Positions 55,933 to 64,000 of a stretch of 64,000 bases of DNA are shown piece by piece. Each line of letters opens with the position of its first letter. The first letter of the stretch is position 1. Under the pieces are notes generated by a model, which was not told the origin of the DNA, made no database searches, and saw nothing but the letters and a program-made list of their open reading frames with translations. The translations under genes were made by a program, and so were the position numbers. The stretch is from Bradyrhizobium sp. WSM1417 (lineage in GTDB: Bacteria > Pseudomonadota > Alphaproteobacteria > Rhizobiales > Xanthobacteraceae), in contig NZ_KI911783.1 in assembly GCF_000515415.1 (NCBI RefSeq), positions 4,764,392 through 4,828,391 of the forward strand, in the 5' to 3' direction.

Positions 55933-56049
55933 CTAGCGCTGTCTTCGCTCCCGCATCCTGCGGGTGAGCCTGTCAGCCAGTATGGCGGCCAGAAAGCAAG
56001 CCGCCAACATCCCGCCCGAAAACAGAGCCAAGAACCAATTTTGGATCAT
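55933..56049 (-). CDS. Tiny possible membrane peptide
   Basis: 38 residues: MIQNWFLALFSGG then MLAACFLAAILADRL and a basic end RRMRERRQR. Positive-inside single-pass topology looks natural, but the ribosome site (GAGAA directly before ATG) is poor. It fills the gap 55877-56181, in which I see no other gene. Confidence 0.3.
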   Translation of the reverse strand: MIQNWFLALFSGGMLAACFLAAILADRLTRRMRERRQR

Positions 56050-56181
56050 TTCTCAACTATGCCTATTTGGTCCGCGACGCTTCGATACCAGGCCCTGGAG
56101 ACCCATGCGGCGTGGCGGGGTTGTTACTTGCCGGTCTGCAAAGCTGACCGCGTTTTCGGAAGCAACAGCTTTGCCAGCAGT

Positions 56182-57003
56182 TCAACCCGGGGGCCGGATT
56201 TTTTGTATCTCCTTCATCAGCTGTAGGCGCGGGTCGTCATTGTCTTCGAGGTGTTTCTCGAATGACATCAGGTTGGTCCGAGATCTCCTAGCCTGCTGGT
56301 CTTCGTAGCCCTCGTTGCCGGAATATTCACAGTACTTCTGTAGCGCGGCGAGCGCGTTGTTGGCGGTTTCGCGCCATCGCTTCAGTCTGCTTATGGCTAA
56401 CGGTTTGCTTGCGTTCCAGGTGGATAGTGCCCGCGCGTCCTGATGCAGTCTGCCGATGTCGGTCTTTAGATGTCGCGACATGATCGCGATTTCTGTGTAA
56501 ATCGCTTTCAATTCCGGGTCGATCTCCCAGCCCAATTTGGCGTCGATCTCGTCGACGATGCGCTTCAGTTCGTTGTCGTCGTCCACTGTTTCCACGGCCG
56601 GTGGCGTGATCGGCCATGGCGGAGGATGGTCTAGTCGGACCTCGGCATCTCGTCCGTACAACCAGATGCTTTGAAGAAGCGATTCTGAGATGAAGAACAT
56701 CGTTTCTCTGGCAAGGCGGCGTTGCAGTACGGCCTTGTCGGAAGCTGCCGATGGGCTATTGATAGTGACTGGCCCGGCGTAAATCGTTCCCGCATTGCTA
56801 CCGATAGCCATCGCCGTGTTGTTGGCGCCTTGTGCGCTCGCGTTGTTTTGAGGCTTTGCTGAGGCCTCTGGCTCCGGCTTGAAGCGGAGGATCGCGGTCG
56901 GACCAAATACGCCCAAGAGCCCCGCGATCCCTGCAAAAGCGACGAGGCGCAATGCCCAGTGGATATCGACGAGCAGGGCGGAGATCTTGAAAATGTAGTC
57001 CAT
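56182..57003 (-). CDS. Membrane-anchored protein of the prophage right arm, unknown
   Basis: 273 residues. One N-terminal membrane helix (LRLVAFAGIAGLLGVFGPTAI, ~17-40), a polar linker with repeated Asn/Ala (PQNNASAQGANNTAMAIGSNAGTIYAGPVTI), then a helical domain (LQRRLARETMFFISESLLQSIW to EKHLEDNDDPRLQLMKEI). The linker resembles the GNNNTIY/GPVTI pattern of some effector-type anchors. Lower GC and opposite strand mark it as a lysogenic-conversion candidate, possibly exclusion or defence. Family not recognised. Confidence 0.6.
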   Translation of the reverse strand: MDYIFKISALLVDIHWALRLVAFAGIAGLLGVFGPTAILRFKPEPEASAKPQNNASAQGANNTAMAIGSNAGTIYAGPVTINSPSAASDKAVLQRRLARETMFFISESLLQSIWLYGRDAEVRLDHPPPWPITPPAVETVDDDNELKRIVDEIDAKLGWEIDPELKAIYTEIAIMSRHLKTDIGRLHQDARALSTWNASKPLAISRLKRWRETANNALAALQKYCEYSGNEGYEDQQARRSRTNLMSFEKHLEDNDDPRLQLMKEIQKIRPPG

Positions 57004-57189
57004 CAGGGGATCAAAAACTTCGCGACGGGGTGCAACCAGTAGCAGAATACAGGGCCAGCGGCCTCTTTGTCACCAATGGGTTGCCGGCAAACAGGCGCAA
57101 CGTATCCAGTATCCAAAAGGTACCATGTTGCAAAAGAAACGCAGTAAAAACAAAGGCTGACCCTCGCACCATCCGGGGTGCGCCGGGCC

Positions 57190-57792
57190 TTATTTGTGCG
57201 CGTCCATCACCCGGGTGAATGCTGGGTGCGTGCGGTTCTTGACCTTGATCCAGTCCTTCGACCGGCCGCCGCTGTAGCGGCGATCGCGGCGCTTCGACAC
57301 CAGGCCCTCGAGGCCCATGCGGGCGGCGGCGCCGAACAGCTCGCTGCCGATCTCACCTGGCTCGAACGGCGCGACGAACATGCCGTCAGGGCGGCCGCGC
57401 AGCAGCCGCGCCAGATTGGTCTTGCGCATCGAGAGCGGCAGTGCACGAAGATCCTCGCCGCCAAGCGCGAGGACGTCAAAGGCGTAGAGCTGCACCTCGT
57501 CGTCGTGCTTGCGCGAATGCAGCGCGTTGAAGTCGGACACGCCGTCGACGCCGAGCACCACGGCCTCGCCATCGATGACGAACTGCTGCTCGCGGTTCTT
57601 CAGCGCCGCTTCGACGATCCAGGGGAAGCGCGTCGTCCAGTCATGGCCGTTCCTGGTGATCAGCCGCACGGCCTTGCCCTGGCGCTCGACGCGCAGGCGA
57701 TATCCGTCATATTTAATTTCGTGGATCCAGTCGGCGCCGTCAGGCACGACCTTGGCGGCCGTGGGCAGGCAGAACTCGAACGATTTGGGCAT
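57190..57792 (-). CDS. ATP-dependent DNA ligase, adenylation domain only
   Basis: 200 residues with the nucleotidyltransferase motifs of LigD-type ligases in order: motif I EIKYDGYR (Lys27 nucleophile), FVIDGEAVVL (motif III), EGLVSKRRDRRY (motif IV) and SKDWIKVKN (motif V). The OB-fold domain that follows in complete ligases is missing, as are the LigD polymerase and phosphoesterase parts. Stand-alone ~200-residue forms are common in Bradyrhizobium genomes. It may seal nicks poorly or act in double-strand break repair with a partner. Could be host or phage-carried. Confidence 0.8.
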   Translation of the reverse strand: MPKSFEFCLPTAAKVVPDGADWIHEIKYDGYRLRVERQGKAVRLITRNGHDWTTRFPWIVEAALKNREQQFVIDGEAVVLGVDGVSDFNALHSRKHDDEVQLYAFDVLALGGEDLRALPLSMRKTNLARLLRGRPDGMFVAPFEPGEIGSELFGAAARMGLEGLVSKRRDRRYSGGRSKDWIKVKNRTHPAFTRVMDAHK

Positions 57793-58078
57793 GGCTGAAA
57801 GATGGGCATCGGCAACGCTTATTGCGAATCTGGAACCCGCGCGCCGAGCGGAAATGGGTGGAGGGTACGCGTCGCGGTCGAGGTTGTCAGAACGCCCGCG
57901 GCGCGGACCTAAACGCCAGCTAAGATGCTAAAAGCGCTTGAGATTGCCGTGTGACGTGGCTGCAGCTCGACCATACCGTCGCGAGTGACCAGCTTGGTAA
58001 ATAACCCAAAGTGGCATTGCATCGACGGCGGAGTAAGCGTAACGATTCATTTACTAATAAAATCAATGGGCTGGAAAA

Positions 58079-58702
58079 ATGAAAATGCACAAGGTTATAT
58101 CGAGGACAATCGCGGCCTTAGCGATTGTTGGGTTTGGCTTCATCTCTGCCGCGCAAGCTGCTCCCGTTGTTACCTACAGTTGGACAACGACGAGCCAAGG
58201 TTTTGGCCCCCATGTGGGCCAGCCGTCCCTCGCCACCTTTGACGTTCCGTTGAGCGATGTGCTCGCGGGAATGATTCCCATGTTCGACGTGACAAATATC
58301 CAGGTCGCGTATCCCGGAATTACGTTGAACGCCTTCACCGTCAGCGGTACCGGCTTCGACTTCGCTGCCTACGTGAATCCTGTCAACGGCCAGTTTGTTT
58401 TTCACGATAATCAGCAGGGATTCGCGATCTTTGCCTACGACAGCAGCGATCCGAATTTCACGACCTTTGTGTCTATCCTTGCTGACAATCCCGTCTCGGG
58501 CATTGTGAAAGATCAGTTCAACGCACTCAACCACGGGACCCCTTATGCCGGGTTCCCGACCGCCGGATATTGGACCGCGAGTTTCCCCGTCGTCGCGGCG
58601 GTGCCTGAACCTTCAACTTGGGCGATGATGATGCTCGGCTTCGCAGGTGTCGGGTTCATGGCCTATCGGCGCAAGTCGAAACCAGCGCTAACGATCAGCT
58701 GA
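58079..58702 (+). CDS. PEP-CTERM-anchored secreted protein (right arm copy)
   Basis: 207 residues. Signal peptide [19 protein letters not shown]; beta-rich mature part ([47 protein letters not shown]); sorting signal [19 protein letters not shown] followed by AYRRKSK. It needs a host exosortase. The upstream gap 57793-58078 is AT-rich close to the start and likely holds its promoter. Independently terminated by the hairpin at 58726-58750. A second in-frame ATG lies two codons on. Confidence 0.88.
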   Translation: MKMHKVISRTIAALAIVGFGFISAAQAAPVVTYSWTTTSQGFGPHVGQPSLATFDVPLSDVLAGMIPMFDVTNIQVAYPGITLNAFTVSGTGFDFAAYVNPVNGQFVFHDNQQGFAIFAYDSSDPNFTTFVSILADNPVSGIVKDQFNALNHGTPYAGFPTAGYWTASFPVVAAVPEPSTWAMMMLGFAGVGFMAYRRKSKPALTIS

Positions 58703-58725
58703 TCCGACGCGGCCATAATTGAACT

Positions 58726-58750
58726 GAAGAGCCGCCTCGAGCGGCTCTTC
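58726..58750 (+). terminator. Terminator after the third PEP-CTERM gene
   Basis: GAAGAGCCGC and GCGGCTCTTC are exact complements around CTCGA, followed by TCATTT. Ends the PEP-CTERM unit and faces the minus-strand small genes. Confidence 0.65.
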
Positions 58751-58772
58751 TCATTTGACGGGAGAGGTCGGA

Positions 58773-59018
58773 CTAGCTCCGCGGCTTCCGACGTGGCTTT
58801 CCAGCCGGGTTCCGCAGCAGCTGGCGCATGATCTCCATGTTGGTGAGGCCGGGGTCGAAGCCCTTCGGCAGCACGGGCAGCTCGTCGTGCGCGGCATCGT
58901 TGCAGTTCGGGCAGGGCTCGCCGGCGCCGCCACAGCCGCAGGCCTTGGGCCCGTCCCAAGGCCGATCGGGATGGCTCTCGCAAACCCAGTGAGTGCCGTC
59001 ACAGCGGGCGCATGCCAC
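58773..59018 (-). CDS. Small zinc-ribbon-like protein
   Basis: 81 residues from GTG at 59018, chosen because GGAGGA lies six bases upstream. Cys pairs MACARCDG, ACGCGGAG and PCPNC give a DnaJ/zinc-ribbon-like metal site; HWVCESHPDRPWDGPKACGCG is a motif common to many small Bradyrhizobium proteins. The C-terminal part is helical (TNMEIMRQLLRN) and basic. Second or third gene of a minus-strand operon with 59032-59193. Confidence 0.65.
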   Translation of the reverse strand: MACARCDGTHWVCESHPDRPWDGPKACGCGGAGEPCPNCNDAAHDELPVLPKGFDPGLTNMEIMRQLLRNPAGKPRRKPRS

Positions 59019-59031
59019 GTCCGGTCCTCCG

Positions 59032-59193
59032 TCAATGTGCCGTGGGCTCTTCCTCGATCTCCTGGCCGTGCAGATGGTCGAGCACGTCACCCAGGTCGCG
59101 CATGTCCAGCATCTTGCCGCAGACCGGGCATCGGATGAAGTGCTCGCGTTCGTCTTGCGGCGCAGGACCTTGCGGCTTGCCCTCCCGGAACAT
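59032..59193 (-). CDS. Small CPVC zinc-knuckle protein
   Basis: 53 residues: MFREGKPQGPAPQ, then EHFIRCPVCGKMLDMRDLGDVLDHLHG, one CPxC pair with downstream histidines that could bind zinc. This short form is frequent in Bradyrhizobium. The stop is 13 bases from the start of the zinc-ribbon gene, so they form one unit. Start shares a base with the stop of a 24-codon frame upstream. Confidence 0.6.
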   Translation of the reverse strand: MFREGKPQGPAPQDEREHFIRCPVCGKMLDMRDLGDVLDHLHGQEIEEEPTAH

Positions 59194-59267
59194 CAAGCCG
59201 CGCCCCGGAGCGGCAGCGTATTGCGGTCGAGGCGATCGGCCGGCACGATCGAGGGCGAGGAACGCAT
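59193..59267 (-). CDS. Short leader-like frame, possible gene remnant
   Basis: 24 codons (MRSSPSIVPADRLDRNTLP...) with GGAG eight bases before ATG and a TGATG junction to the next gene. The first 15 residues recall the N-terminus of a longer Bradyrhizobium protein family (SPSIVPxxLDR), so this may be a truncated copy now serving as a coupled leader. Weak. Confidence 0.3.
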   Translation of the reverse strand: MRSSPSIVPADRLDRNTLPLRGAA

Positions 59268-59410
59268 ACGCTTACTCCATACTATCGCCCCCGACGGAGA
59301 CACGGCCCCGGCTTCAGGGGGCTTTTGAGGTTAGGCCGGGGCCGCTCCGCCAGCTCGGGCGGTGAGCCGGCAGCGGTTTAACCTTCGACCGAATTCCACG
59401 TTCCTTGTCT

Positions 59411-59728
59411 TTATCGGTGCCACGGGCGCCGGCGGCCCTGGATCTCGCGTGCCTTCCTGATGTCATCGTAGCTGATCTGCCCGTGCAGATCGTCCCACGC
59501 GGTGCGGAAGCGGGCCTTGGCCTCGGTGAGGCTGCCGGCGCCGCCGCGGTGCTGGTCGCGCTGGGGCACGTTCGGCAGGAAGACCGACCAGGACCACCCG
59601 TCGCTGCCGCCGACGCCGACGCCGCGCAAGATCCGTCCGATCGAAAGCTCGTCCCAGATTACCTCGTAATCATCAGGCACGGTTTCGCCGCCGATCACGG
59701 TGCGGCGCATAGTGAGGTCGTCTGACAT
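59411..59728 (-). CDS. Small conserved rhizobial protein, unknown
   Basis: 105 residues. DDYEVIWDELSIGRILRGVG and a WSWSVFLP strand, then LTEAKARFRTAWDDLHGQIS and DIRKAREI. This layout (a short beta domain followed by a helix with AKxxFRxAW) is a common small Bradyrhizobium family next to tRNA-linked islands. Function unknown. A large-loop inverted repeat (GGCCCCGGC at 59304 and GCCGGGGCC at 59335) lies downstream of it. Confidence 0.6.
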   Translation of the reverse strand: MSDDLTMRRTVIGGETVPDDYEVIWDELSIGRILRGVGVGGSDGWSWSVFLPNVPQRDQHRGGAGSLTEAKARFRTAWDDLHGQISYDDIRKAREIQGRRRPWHR

Positions 59729-59829
59729 GTGAGAACGAATAGAGAATTTTTCCTCACCCGAAAAGGGTGCTCAAAAGGTGAGAAAACCACGCCATTTTTT
59801 GTCAGCAAAATCAGCGACGCTAAAAGCGC

Positions 59830-59906
59830 TGGCGATCCCGGCAGGAATCGAACCTGCAACCCTCAGAGTAGAAATCTGATGCTCTATCCAGTTGAGCTAC
59901 GGGACC
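59830..59906 (-). tRNA. tRNA-Arg (anticodon TCT)
   Basis: 77 bases including encoded CCA. Acceptor stem GGTCCCG/CGGGATC, D arm GCTC...GAGC, anticodon stem TCAGA/TCTGA with loop TTTCTAC (anticodon TCT, Arg AGA/AGG), T arm GCAGG-TTCGATT-CCTGC, discriminator G. The 3' end faces the prophage, the usual orientation when the T arm and 3' end serve as attachment core and integration restores the tRNA. Confidence 0.95.
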
Positions 59907-60309
59907 GTCTTGAGCCGCCCTGGTTTGGGGCTGGCTGTTCATCTACCATGCCAATATGAAAAATATCGCCTTTCGCCAAGCCTGAACCGAACCGTTTTCC
60001 GCGAAGCCGCGACAAAGCGGAACGGTGGGGTGTCAGGGTGCCGGGTTGAGCGGCAGCGGACTGGACGATGGATCACATCGCCGGGAACGCTGGAAAGCTT
60101 CCGGGACACGGCCGCCGGACGACTGGTCGGGTATTGCTGCGCCATCAGGACGGCGTGCGTGGCGGTAGCTTGATTGGTCTCCTCTGGGCGTGCCTTGTCA
60201 TGGCGAATGCGACGGTTTGCACCTTTGGTTCCATCGCCTTGAGTCCGTCACCTTTCCGCGCATTTCATGCGACAAGCGGCGTTCGTCCGCGATTTCCGGG
60301 AGTCCATCC
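59907..60309. other. Intergenic region between tRNA and host gene
   Basis: 403 bases without a supported gene. It should contain the tRNA promoter (read leftwards) and the promoter of the macroglobulin gene (read rightwards). Short open frames here are Arg-rich and have no ribosome sites. I see no clear -35/-10 pair or repeat. Confidence 0.5.
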
Positions 60310-63300
60310 ATGATCGGTCTTGTTCGCGCCGTCACACTCTGCGCCACGCTGGCGTTCGGCCTTAGCGTTGCGCAGGCCGCCGACAAAGCCTTCAAGCGGG
60401 ACGACCTCGCCGATTCCGCGATCAAGCTGGAGGCGCAGATCAAGGGCGAGGCGGGGCCGGTCGCCAAGAGCGGCGCGAGCTTGCGCACCGATGCCGATGC
60501 TGCCTTCCGGCGCAACGACTATCGCACCGGCCTGTCGGTGCTCGGCCAAATCGCGGCAACCACGCCGGAGGATGCCGGCAACTGGCTGCGGCTGGCGAAA
60601 GTCATCTTCCAGATATCGCCGAAGAGTTCGAGCGAGCAGACCTTCCTGCTGGAGCGCGCCTCGACTGCCGCCTACATAGCCTATCAGCGCGCCGGCAATG
60701 CGGGCGAGGAGGCCGACGCGCTCGCGGTGCTCGGCAAATCGCTGTCCGAACGGAAACTGTGGCGGCCGGCGCTGGATGCGCTGCGGCTGTCGCTCGACAT
60801 GCGCGAGGTCGCCGATGTCCGCGGCCAATATGAGAAGATGCGCGACGAGCACGGGTTTCGGCTGCTCGACTACACCGTGGATTCGGACTCCGCCAGTCCG
60901 CGCGCCTGCTTCCAGTTCTCGGAGGAGCTGGCAAAACGCACCGATTTCGCGCCGTACCTCGCGCTGGCGGGCCAGGACAAGCCGGCGCTGTCGGCCGAGG
61001 GCAAGCAGCTCTGCGTCGACGGGTTGAAGCATGGCGAGCGCTACAACATCAATCTACGCGCCGGCCTGCCGTCCACCGTGAAGGAGGGCCTGCCGAAATC
61101 GGCCGAGTTCAACGTCTATGTGCGCGACCGCAAGCCGTTCGTGCGCTTCACCAGCCGCGCCTATGTGCTGCCGAGGACAGGCCAGCGCGGCATTCCCGTC
61201 GTCAGCGTCAACACGCCAGCCGTCAACATCAACGTGTTCCGGATCGGCGACCGCAATCTGATCAACACGGTGGTCGACAGCGATTTCCAGAAGACGCTGT
61301 CGAAATACCAGCTCAGCGATCTCGGCGGCGAGCGCGGCGTGAAAGTCTGGACCGGCGAGCTTGCGACCGCGATGACGCTGAACCAGGACGTCACCACCGC
61401 ATTCCCGGTCGACCAGGCGCTGGGCGAACTCCAGCCCGGCGTTTATGTGATGACGGCCGCGGCTAAGGGGCCGGGCTCGGACGACGACTATCAGCTCGCC
61501 ACCCAATGGTTCATCGTCTCCGATCTCGGCGTCACGGTCTATTCCGGCAATGACGGCATCCATGTCTTCGTGAATTCGTTGGCGTCGACCGATCCGGTCG
61601 GCAAAGCCGAGGTGCGGCTGGTCGCGCGCAACAACGAGATCCTGGCCACCCGCAAGACCGATGACAGCGGCCATTTGCTGTTCGAGGCGGGGCTTGCGCG
61701 CGGCGAGGGCGGCCTGTCGCCGGCGATGCTCACCGTGACCGGCGAGAAGGCCGACTACGCCTTCCTCAGCCTCAGGTCTTCCGCCTTCGATCTGTCGGAC
61801 CGTGGCGTTTCGGGCAGGGCTGTGCCTGCGGGAGCCGACGCCTTCGTCTATGCCGAGCGCGGCGTCTACCGCTCCAGCGAGACCGTCTATCTCACCGCGC
61901 TGTTGCGCGACGGGCAGGGCAACGCCGTCACCGGCGGGCCGATGACCCTGGTGATCGAGCGCCCCGACGGCGTCGAATACCGCCGCGCCATGCTGGCCGA
62001 CCAGGGCGCCGGCGGGCGCACCCTGTCCGTGCCGCTCAACTCGGCCGTTCCGACCGGGACCTGGCGGGTGCGCGCCTTCACCGATCCGAAGGGCTCTTCG
62101 GTCGGCGAAACCACTTTCATGGTCGAGGACTACGTCCCTGATCGGATCGAATTCGACTTATCTGCCAAGGACAAGCTGATCAAAGCTAACGCTCCAGTGG
62201 AGCTTAAGGCGGACGGTCATTTCCTCTATGGCGCGCCGGCCTCCGGGCTGGCGCTCGAAGGCGACATGTTGGTCGCGCCCGCGTCGGAGCGGCCGGGCTT
62301 TGCCGGGTACCAGTTCGGCGTCGCCGACGAGGAGACCACCTCGAACGAGCGCACGCCGCTGGAGAACCTGCCGGAAGCTGACGCTAATGGCGTTGCGACT
62401 TTCCCGGTCACGCTCGACAAGCAGCCGGCCTCGACGCGGCCGCAGGAGGCGCAGATCTTTGTGCGCATGGTCGAGACCGGCGGCCGCGCCGTTGAACGCA
62501 AGATCGTGCTGCCGGTCGCGCCTGCTGCTGCCATGATCGGCATCAAGCCGCTGTTCGGCGATAAGAACGTCGCCGAGGGCGACAAGGCCGAGTTCGATGT
62601 CGTGTTCGTCTCGCCCGAGGGTGAGAGGCTTCGCCGCGATGGCCTGCGCTACGAGCTCCTGAAAATGGAGTCGCGCTACCAATGGTATCGCCAGAGCAAT
62701 TACTGGGAGTACGAGCCAGTCAAATCGACCTCGCGCGTCTCCGACGGCGACGTGACCGTCGCCGCGGACAAGCCGTCGCGGATTTCGCTGAGCCCAAAGC
62801 CCGGCCGCTACCGGTTGGACGTGAAGTCGAACGACGCCGACGGGCCGGTGACCTCGGTGCAGTTCGACGTCGGCTGGTATTCCGACGGCAGCGCCGACAC
62901 GCCGGACCTCCTGGAGACCTCGGTCGACAAGCCGCAATACGCCTCGGGCGACATGATGACCGTGTCGGTCAACGTCCGTAGTGCCGGCAAGCTGACCGTC
63001 AACGTGCTCGGCGATCGCCTGCTGACGACGCAGACCATCGACGTCAAGGAAGGCACCGCGCAGGTGAAGCTCCCGGTCGGCAAGGATTGGGGCACCGGCG
63101 CCTATGTGGTGGCGACGCTGCGCCGTCCGCTCGATGCGGCCGCGCAACGCATGCCGGGCCGTGCCATCGGCCTCAAATGGTTCGGCATCGACAAGCAGAC
63201 CCGCACGTTACAAGTGAAGCTGACGCCGCCGGCTCTGATCCGGCCGAATGGGATGTTGAAGATCCCGGTCAAGCTCGACGGGCTCAATCCGGGCGAGGAC

Positions 63301-64000
63301 GCCAAGATCGTCATCGCCGCGGTCGACGTCGGCATCCTCAACCTCACCAATTACAAGCCGCCGGCGCCGGACGACTATTATCTCGGTCAGCGCCGCCTGA
63401 GCGCGGAGATCCGCGATCTCTATGGGCAACTCATCGACGGCATGTCGGGCACGCGCGGGCAGATCAAGTCCGGCGGCGACGCCGGTGCCGCCGAGCTCCA
63501 GGGCTCGCCGCCCGCCCAAAAGCCGCTCGCGCTCTATTCGGGCATCGTCACCGTTGCCGCCGACGGCACGGCAGAAGTGAGCTTCGACATTCCGGAGTTC
63601 GCCGGCACCGCGCGCGTGATGGCGGTGGCGTGGACCGCGACCAAGCTCGGTCGTGCCAACACCGATATCGTGATCCGCGACCCTGTCGTGCTGACCACGA
63701 CCCTGCCGCGCTTCCTGCTCAACGGCGACCACGGCACGGTCAATCTCGAGATCGACAATGTCGAGGGGCAGGCGGGCGACTACGTCATCAACGTGAAGAC
63801 GGGCGGGCCGGTGAAGATGACCGGCAATCCCGCAACCACGGTCAAGCTCGCCGCCAAGCAGCGCAACTCCTTCTCGCTGGCCATCGATGCGACGGCGGCG
63901 GGGCAGGCGACGCTCGACGTAGACATCAAGGGGCCGAATGGCCTGGCGCTGGCGCGCCACTATGCGCTCGACGTCAAGGCGGCGACGCAAGTTCTGGCGC
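60310..64000 (+). CDS. Bacterial alpha-2-macroglobulin family protein (3' end missing)
   Basis: The frame is open from ATG at 60310 to the window end, 1230 residues so far. Signal peptide (LCATLAFGLSVAQAA) without a lipobox Cys, then helical repeats (residues ~55-180), macroglobulin-like beta domains, an MG2-like YAERGVYRSSETVYLTALLRDG near residue 515, and later FVSPEGERLRRDG and IAAVDVGILNLTNY, typical of the YfhM/ECAM-type group. These periplasmic proteins trap foreign proteases, usually beside a penicillin-binding protein 1C gene. The thioester site would lie beyond the window. Host gene. Confidence 0.9.
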   Translation, partial: MIGLVRAVTLCATLAFGLSVAQAADKAFKRDDLADSAIKLEAQIKGEAGPVAKSGASLRTDADAAFRRNDYRTGLSVLGQIAATTPEDAGNWLRLAKVIFQISPKSSSEQTFLLERASTAAYIAYQRAGNAGEEADALAVLGKSLSERKLWRPALDALRLSLDMREVADVRGQYEKMRDEHGFRLLDYTVDSDSASPRACFQFSEELAKRTDFAPYLALAGQDKPALSAEGKQLCVDGLKHGERYNINLRAGLPSTVKEGLPKSAEFNVYVRDRKPFVRFTSRAYVLPRTGQRGIPVVSVNTPAVNINVFRIGDRNLINTVVDSDFQKTLSKYQLSDLGGERGVKVWTGELATAMTLNQDVTTAFPVDQALGELQPGVYVMTAAAKGPGSDDDYQLATQWFIVSDLGVTVYSGNDGIHVFVNSLASTDPVGKAEVRLVARNNEILATRKTDDSGHLLFEAGLARGEGGLSPAMLTVTGEKADYAFLSLRSSAFDLSDRGVSGRAVPAGADAFVYAERGVYRSSETVYLTALLRDGQGNAVTGGPMTLVIERPDGVEYRRAMLADQGAGGRTLSVPLNSAVPTGTWRVRAFTDPKGSSVGETTFMVEDYVPDRIEFDLSAKDKLIKANAPVELKADGHFLYGAPASGLALEGDMLVAPASERPGFAGYQFGVADEETTSNERTPLENLPEADANGVATFPVTLDKQPASTRPQEAQIFVRMVETGGRAVERKIVLPVAPAAAMIGIKPLFGDKNVAEGDKAEFDVVFVSPEGERLRRDGLRYELLKMESRYQWYRQSNYWEYEPVKSTSRVSDGDVTVAADKPSRISLSPKPGRYRLDVKSNDADGPVTSVQFDVGWYSDGSADTPDLLETSVDKPQYASGDMMTVSVNVRSAGKLTVNVLGDRLLTTQTIDVKEGTAQVKLPVGKDWGTGAYVVATLRRPLDAAAQRMPGRAIGLKWFGIDKQTRTLQVKLTPPALIRPNGMLKIPVKLDGLNPGEDAKIVIAAVDVGILNLTNYKPPAPDDYYLGQRRLSAEIRDLYGQLIDGMSGTRGQIKSGGDAGAAELQGSPPAQKPLALYSGIVTVAADGTAEVSFDIPEFAGTARVMAVAWTATKLGRANTDIVIRDPVVLTTTLPRFLLNGDHGTVNLEIDNVEGQAGDYVINVKTGGPVKMTGNPATTVKLAAKQRNSFSLAIDATAAGQATLDVDIKGPNGLALARHYALDVKAATQVLA

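Larger units (their letters stand above)
1..59830 (+). mobile_element. Siphovirus-type prophage (right part; left end outside window)
   Basis: A continuous phage gene order runs from a replication operon through terminase, portal, protease, capsid, connector, tube, tape measure, tail hub, endolysin and accessory genes. It ends beside the 3' end of a tRNA-Arg gene at 59830, a classical place for a tyrosine-integrase attachment core. The structural proteins are of the HK97/lambda type. No integrase, excisionase or CI-type repressor is visible, so the left end and immunity region must lie before base 1. Most modules look intact; I saw no stop or frameshift in terminase, portal, capsid, tube or tape measure. 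The exact right boundary is inferred. Confidence 0.9.

Noticed and set aside
55964..56308. Plus-strand frame after the late terminator
   Set aside because: It overlaps the end of the minus-strand membrane protein, has low-complexity text and lies beyond a strong terminator without a visible promoter.
57140..57189. Hairpin CGCACC...GGTGCG considered as terminator of the ligase gene
   Set aside because: The stem is only six pairs and the T-rich stretch on the minus strand is about ten bases away, so it is too weak to list.

Overview
The window is almost entirely one prophage in a high-GC alphaproteobacterial chromosome. Several traits point to Bradyrhizobium or a close relative (Nitrobacteraceae): the codon and amino-acid style, the PEP-CTERM proteins ending in [14 protein letters not shown] anchors, the short LigD-like ligase, and the families of small genes around the tRNA. 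The virus is an HK97-fold siphovirus with a long non-contractile tail. The right end of the element is most simply placed at the 3' end of a tRNA-Arg(TCT) gene (59830-59906, minus strand). Integrase, repressor and left attachment site are not in the window and should lie to its left. The host gene to the right of the tRNA encodes a secreted bacterial alpha-2-macroglobulin and is cut by the window end.

Layout: (1) 1-11.2 kb is the early/replication operon, a chain of plus-strand genes mostly joined by 1-4 base stop/start overlaps: a ParB-domain protein with a winged-helix tail, an MT-A70-type adenine methyltransferase, small unknowns, a second ParB-like protein, a zinc-ribbon/Toprim primase and a D5-type SF3 helicase. 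(2) 11.2-13.2 kb is a control region: a nine-copy CGAGGGT array (candidate origin or operator), a GIY-YIG protein with a primase-like C-terminal domain, a perfect dyad, a NusG-like protein and a strong terminator. (3) 13.3-22.0 kb is the packaging and head module: HNH nuclease, TerS, TerL, small membrane protein, portal, collagen-like protein, ClpP-type protease, major capsid protein and one conserved structural gene. (4) 22.0-34.4 kb is a 12-kb block that separates the capsid genes from the head-tail connector. It holds a trimeric-type acyltransferase, a glycosyltransferase-like protein, a DUF115-like protein, five consecutive genes with Sec-type signal peptides (a fibre-like protein, a lectin/arabinofuranosidase-like protein and a large glycoside-hydrolase-like protein among them), then minus-strand, more AT-rich cargo: two PEP-CTERM genes and a HEPN/MltR-like gene. 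A decayed copy of the connector's 5' end lies on the far side of the second PEP-CTERM gene. (5) 34.4-50.0 kb is the tail module: connector, head closure, tail completion, tube, tail assembly chaperone with a canonical A AAT TTT -1 slippery site, tape measure, distal tail genes, NlpC/P60 peptidase, gpJ-like hub and two fibre proteins. (6) 50.3-55.8 kb is the lysis and accessory module: amidase endolysin, an eight-histidine fatty acid hydroxylase-superfamily membrane protein, holin candidates, a lipoprotein, a Tat-signal protein and small unknowns, ending in a double hairpin terminator. (7) 55.9-59.8 kb is the right arm, mostly minus strand: a membrane-anchored protein, an LigD-like ligase domain, a third PEP-CTERM protein and four small genes before the tRNA.

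Together the genes encode replication, a NusG-type late-gene switch (inferred), virion assembly and lysis. They also include an unusually large set of products predicted to leave the cytoplasm or act on the cell surface: Sec, Tat, lipoprotein and PEP-CTERM proteins, glycan enzymes and a lipid hydroxylase. The 22-34 kb block is the best candidate for an undescribed system, perhaps a phage-borne package that modifies and digests surface polysaccharide. All functions here are read from sequence motifs without database searches.
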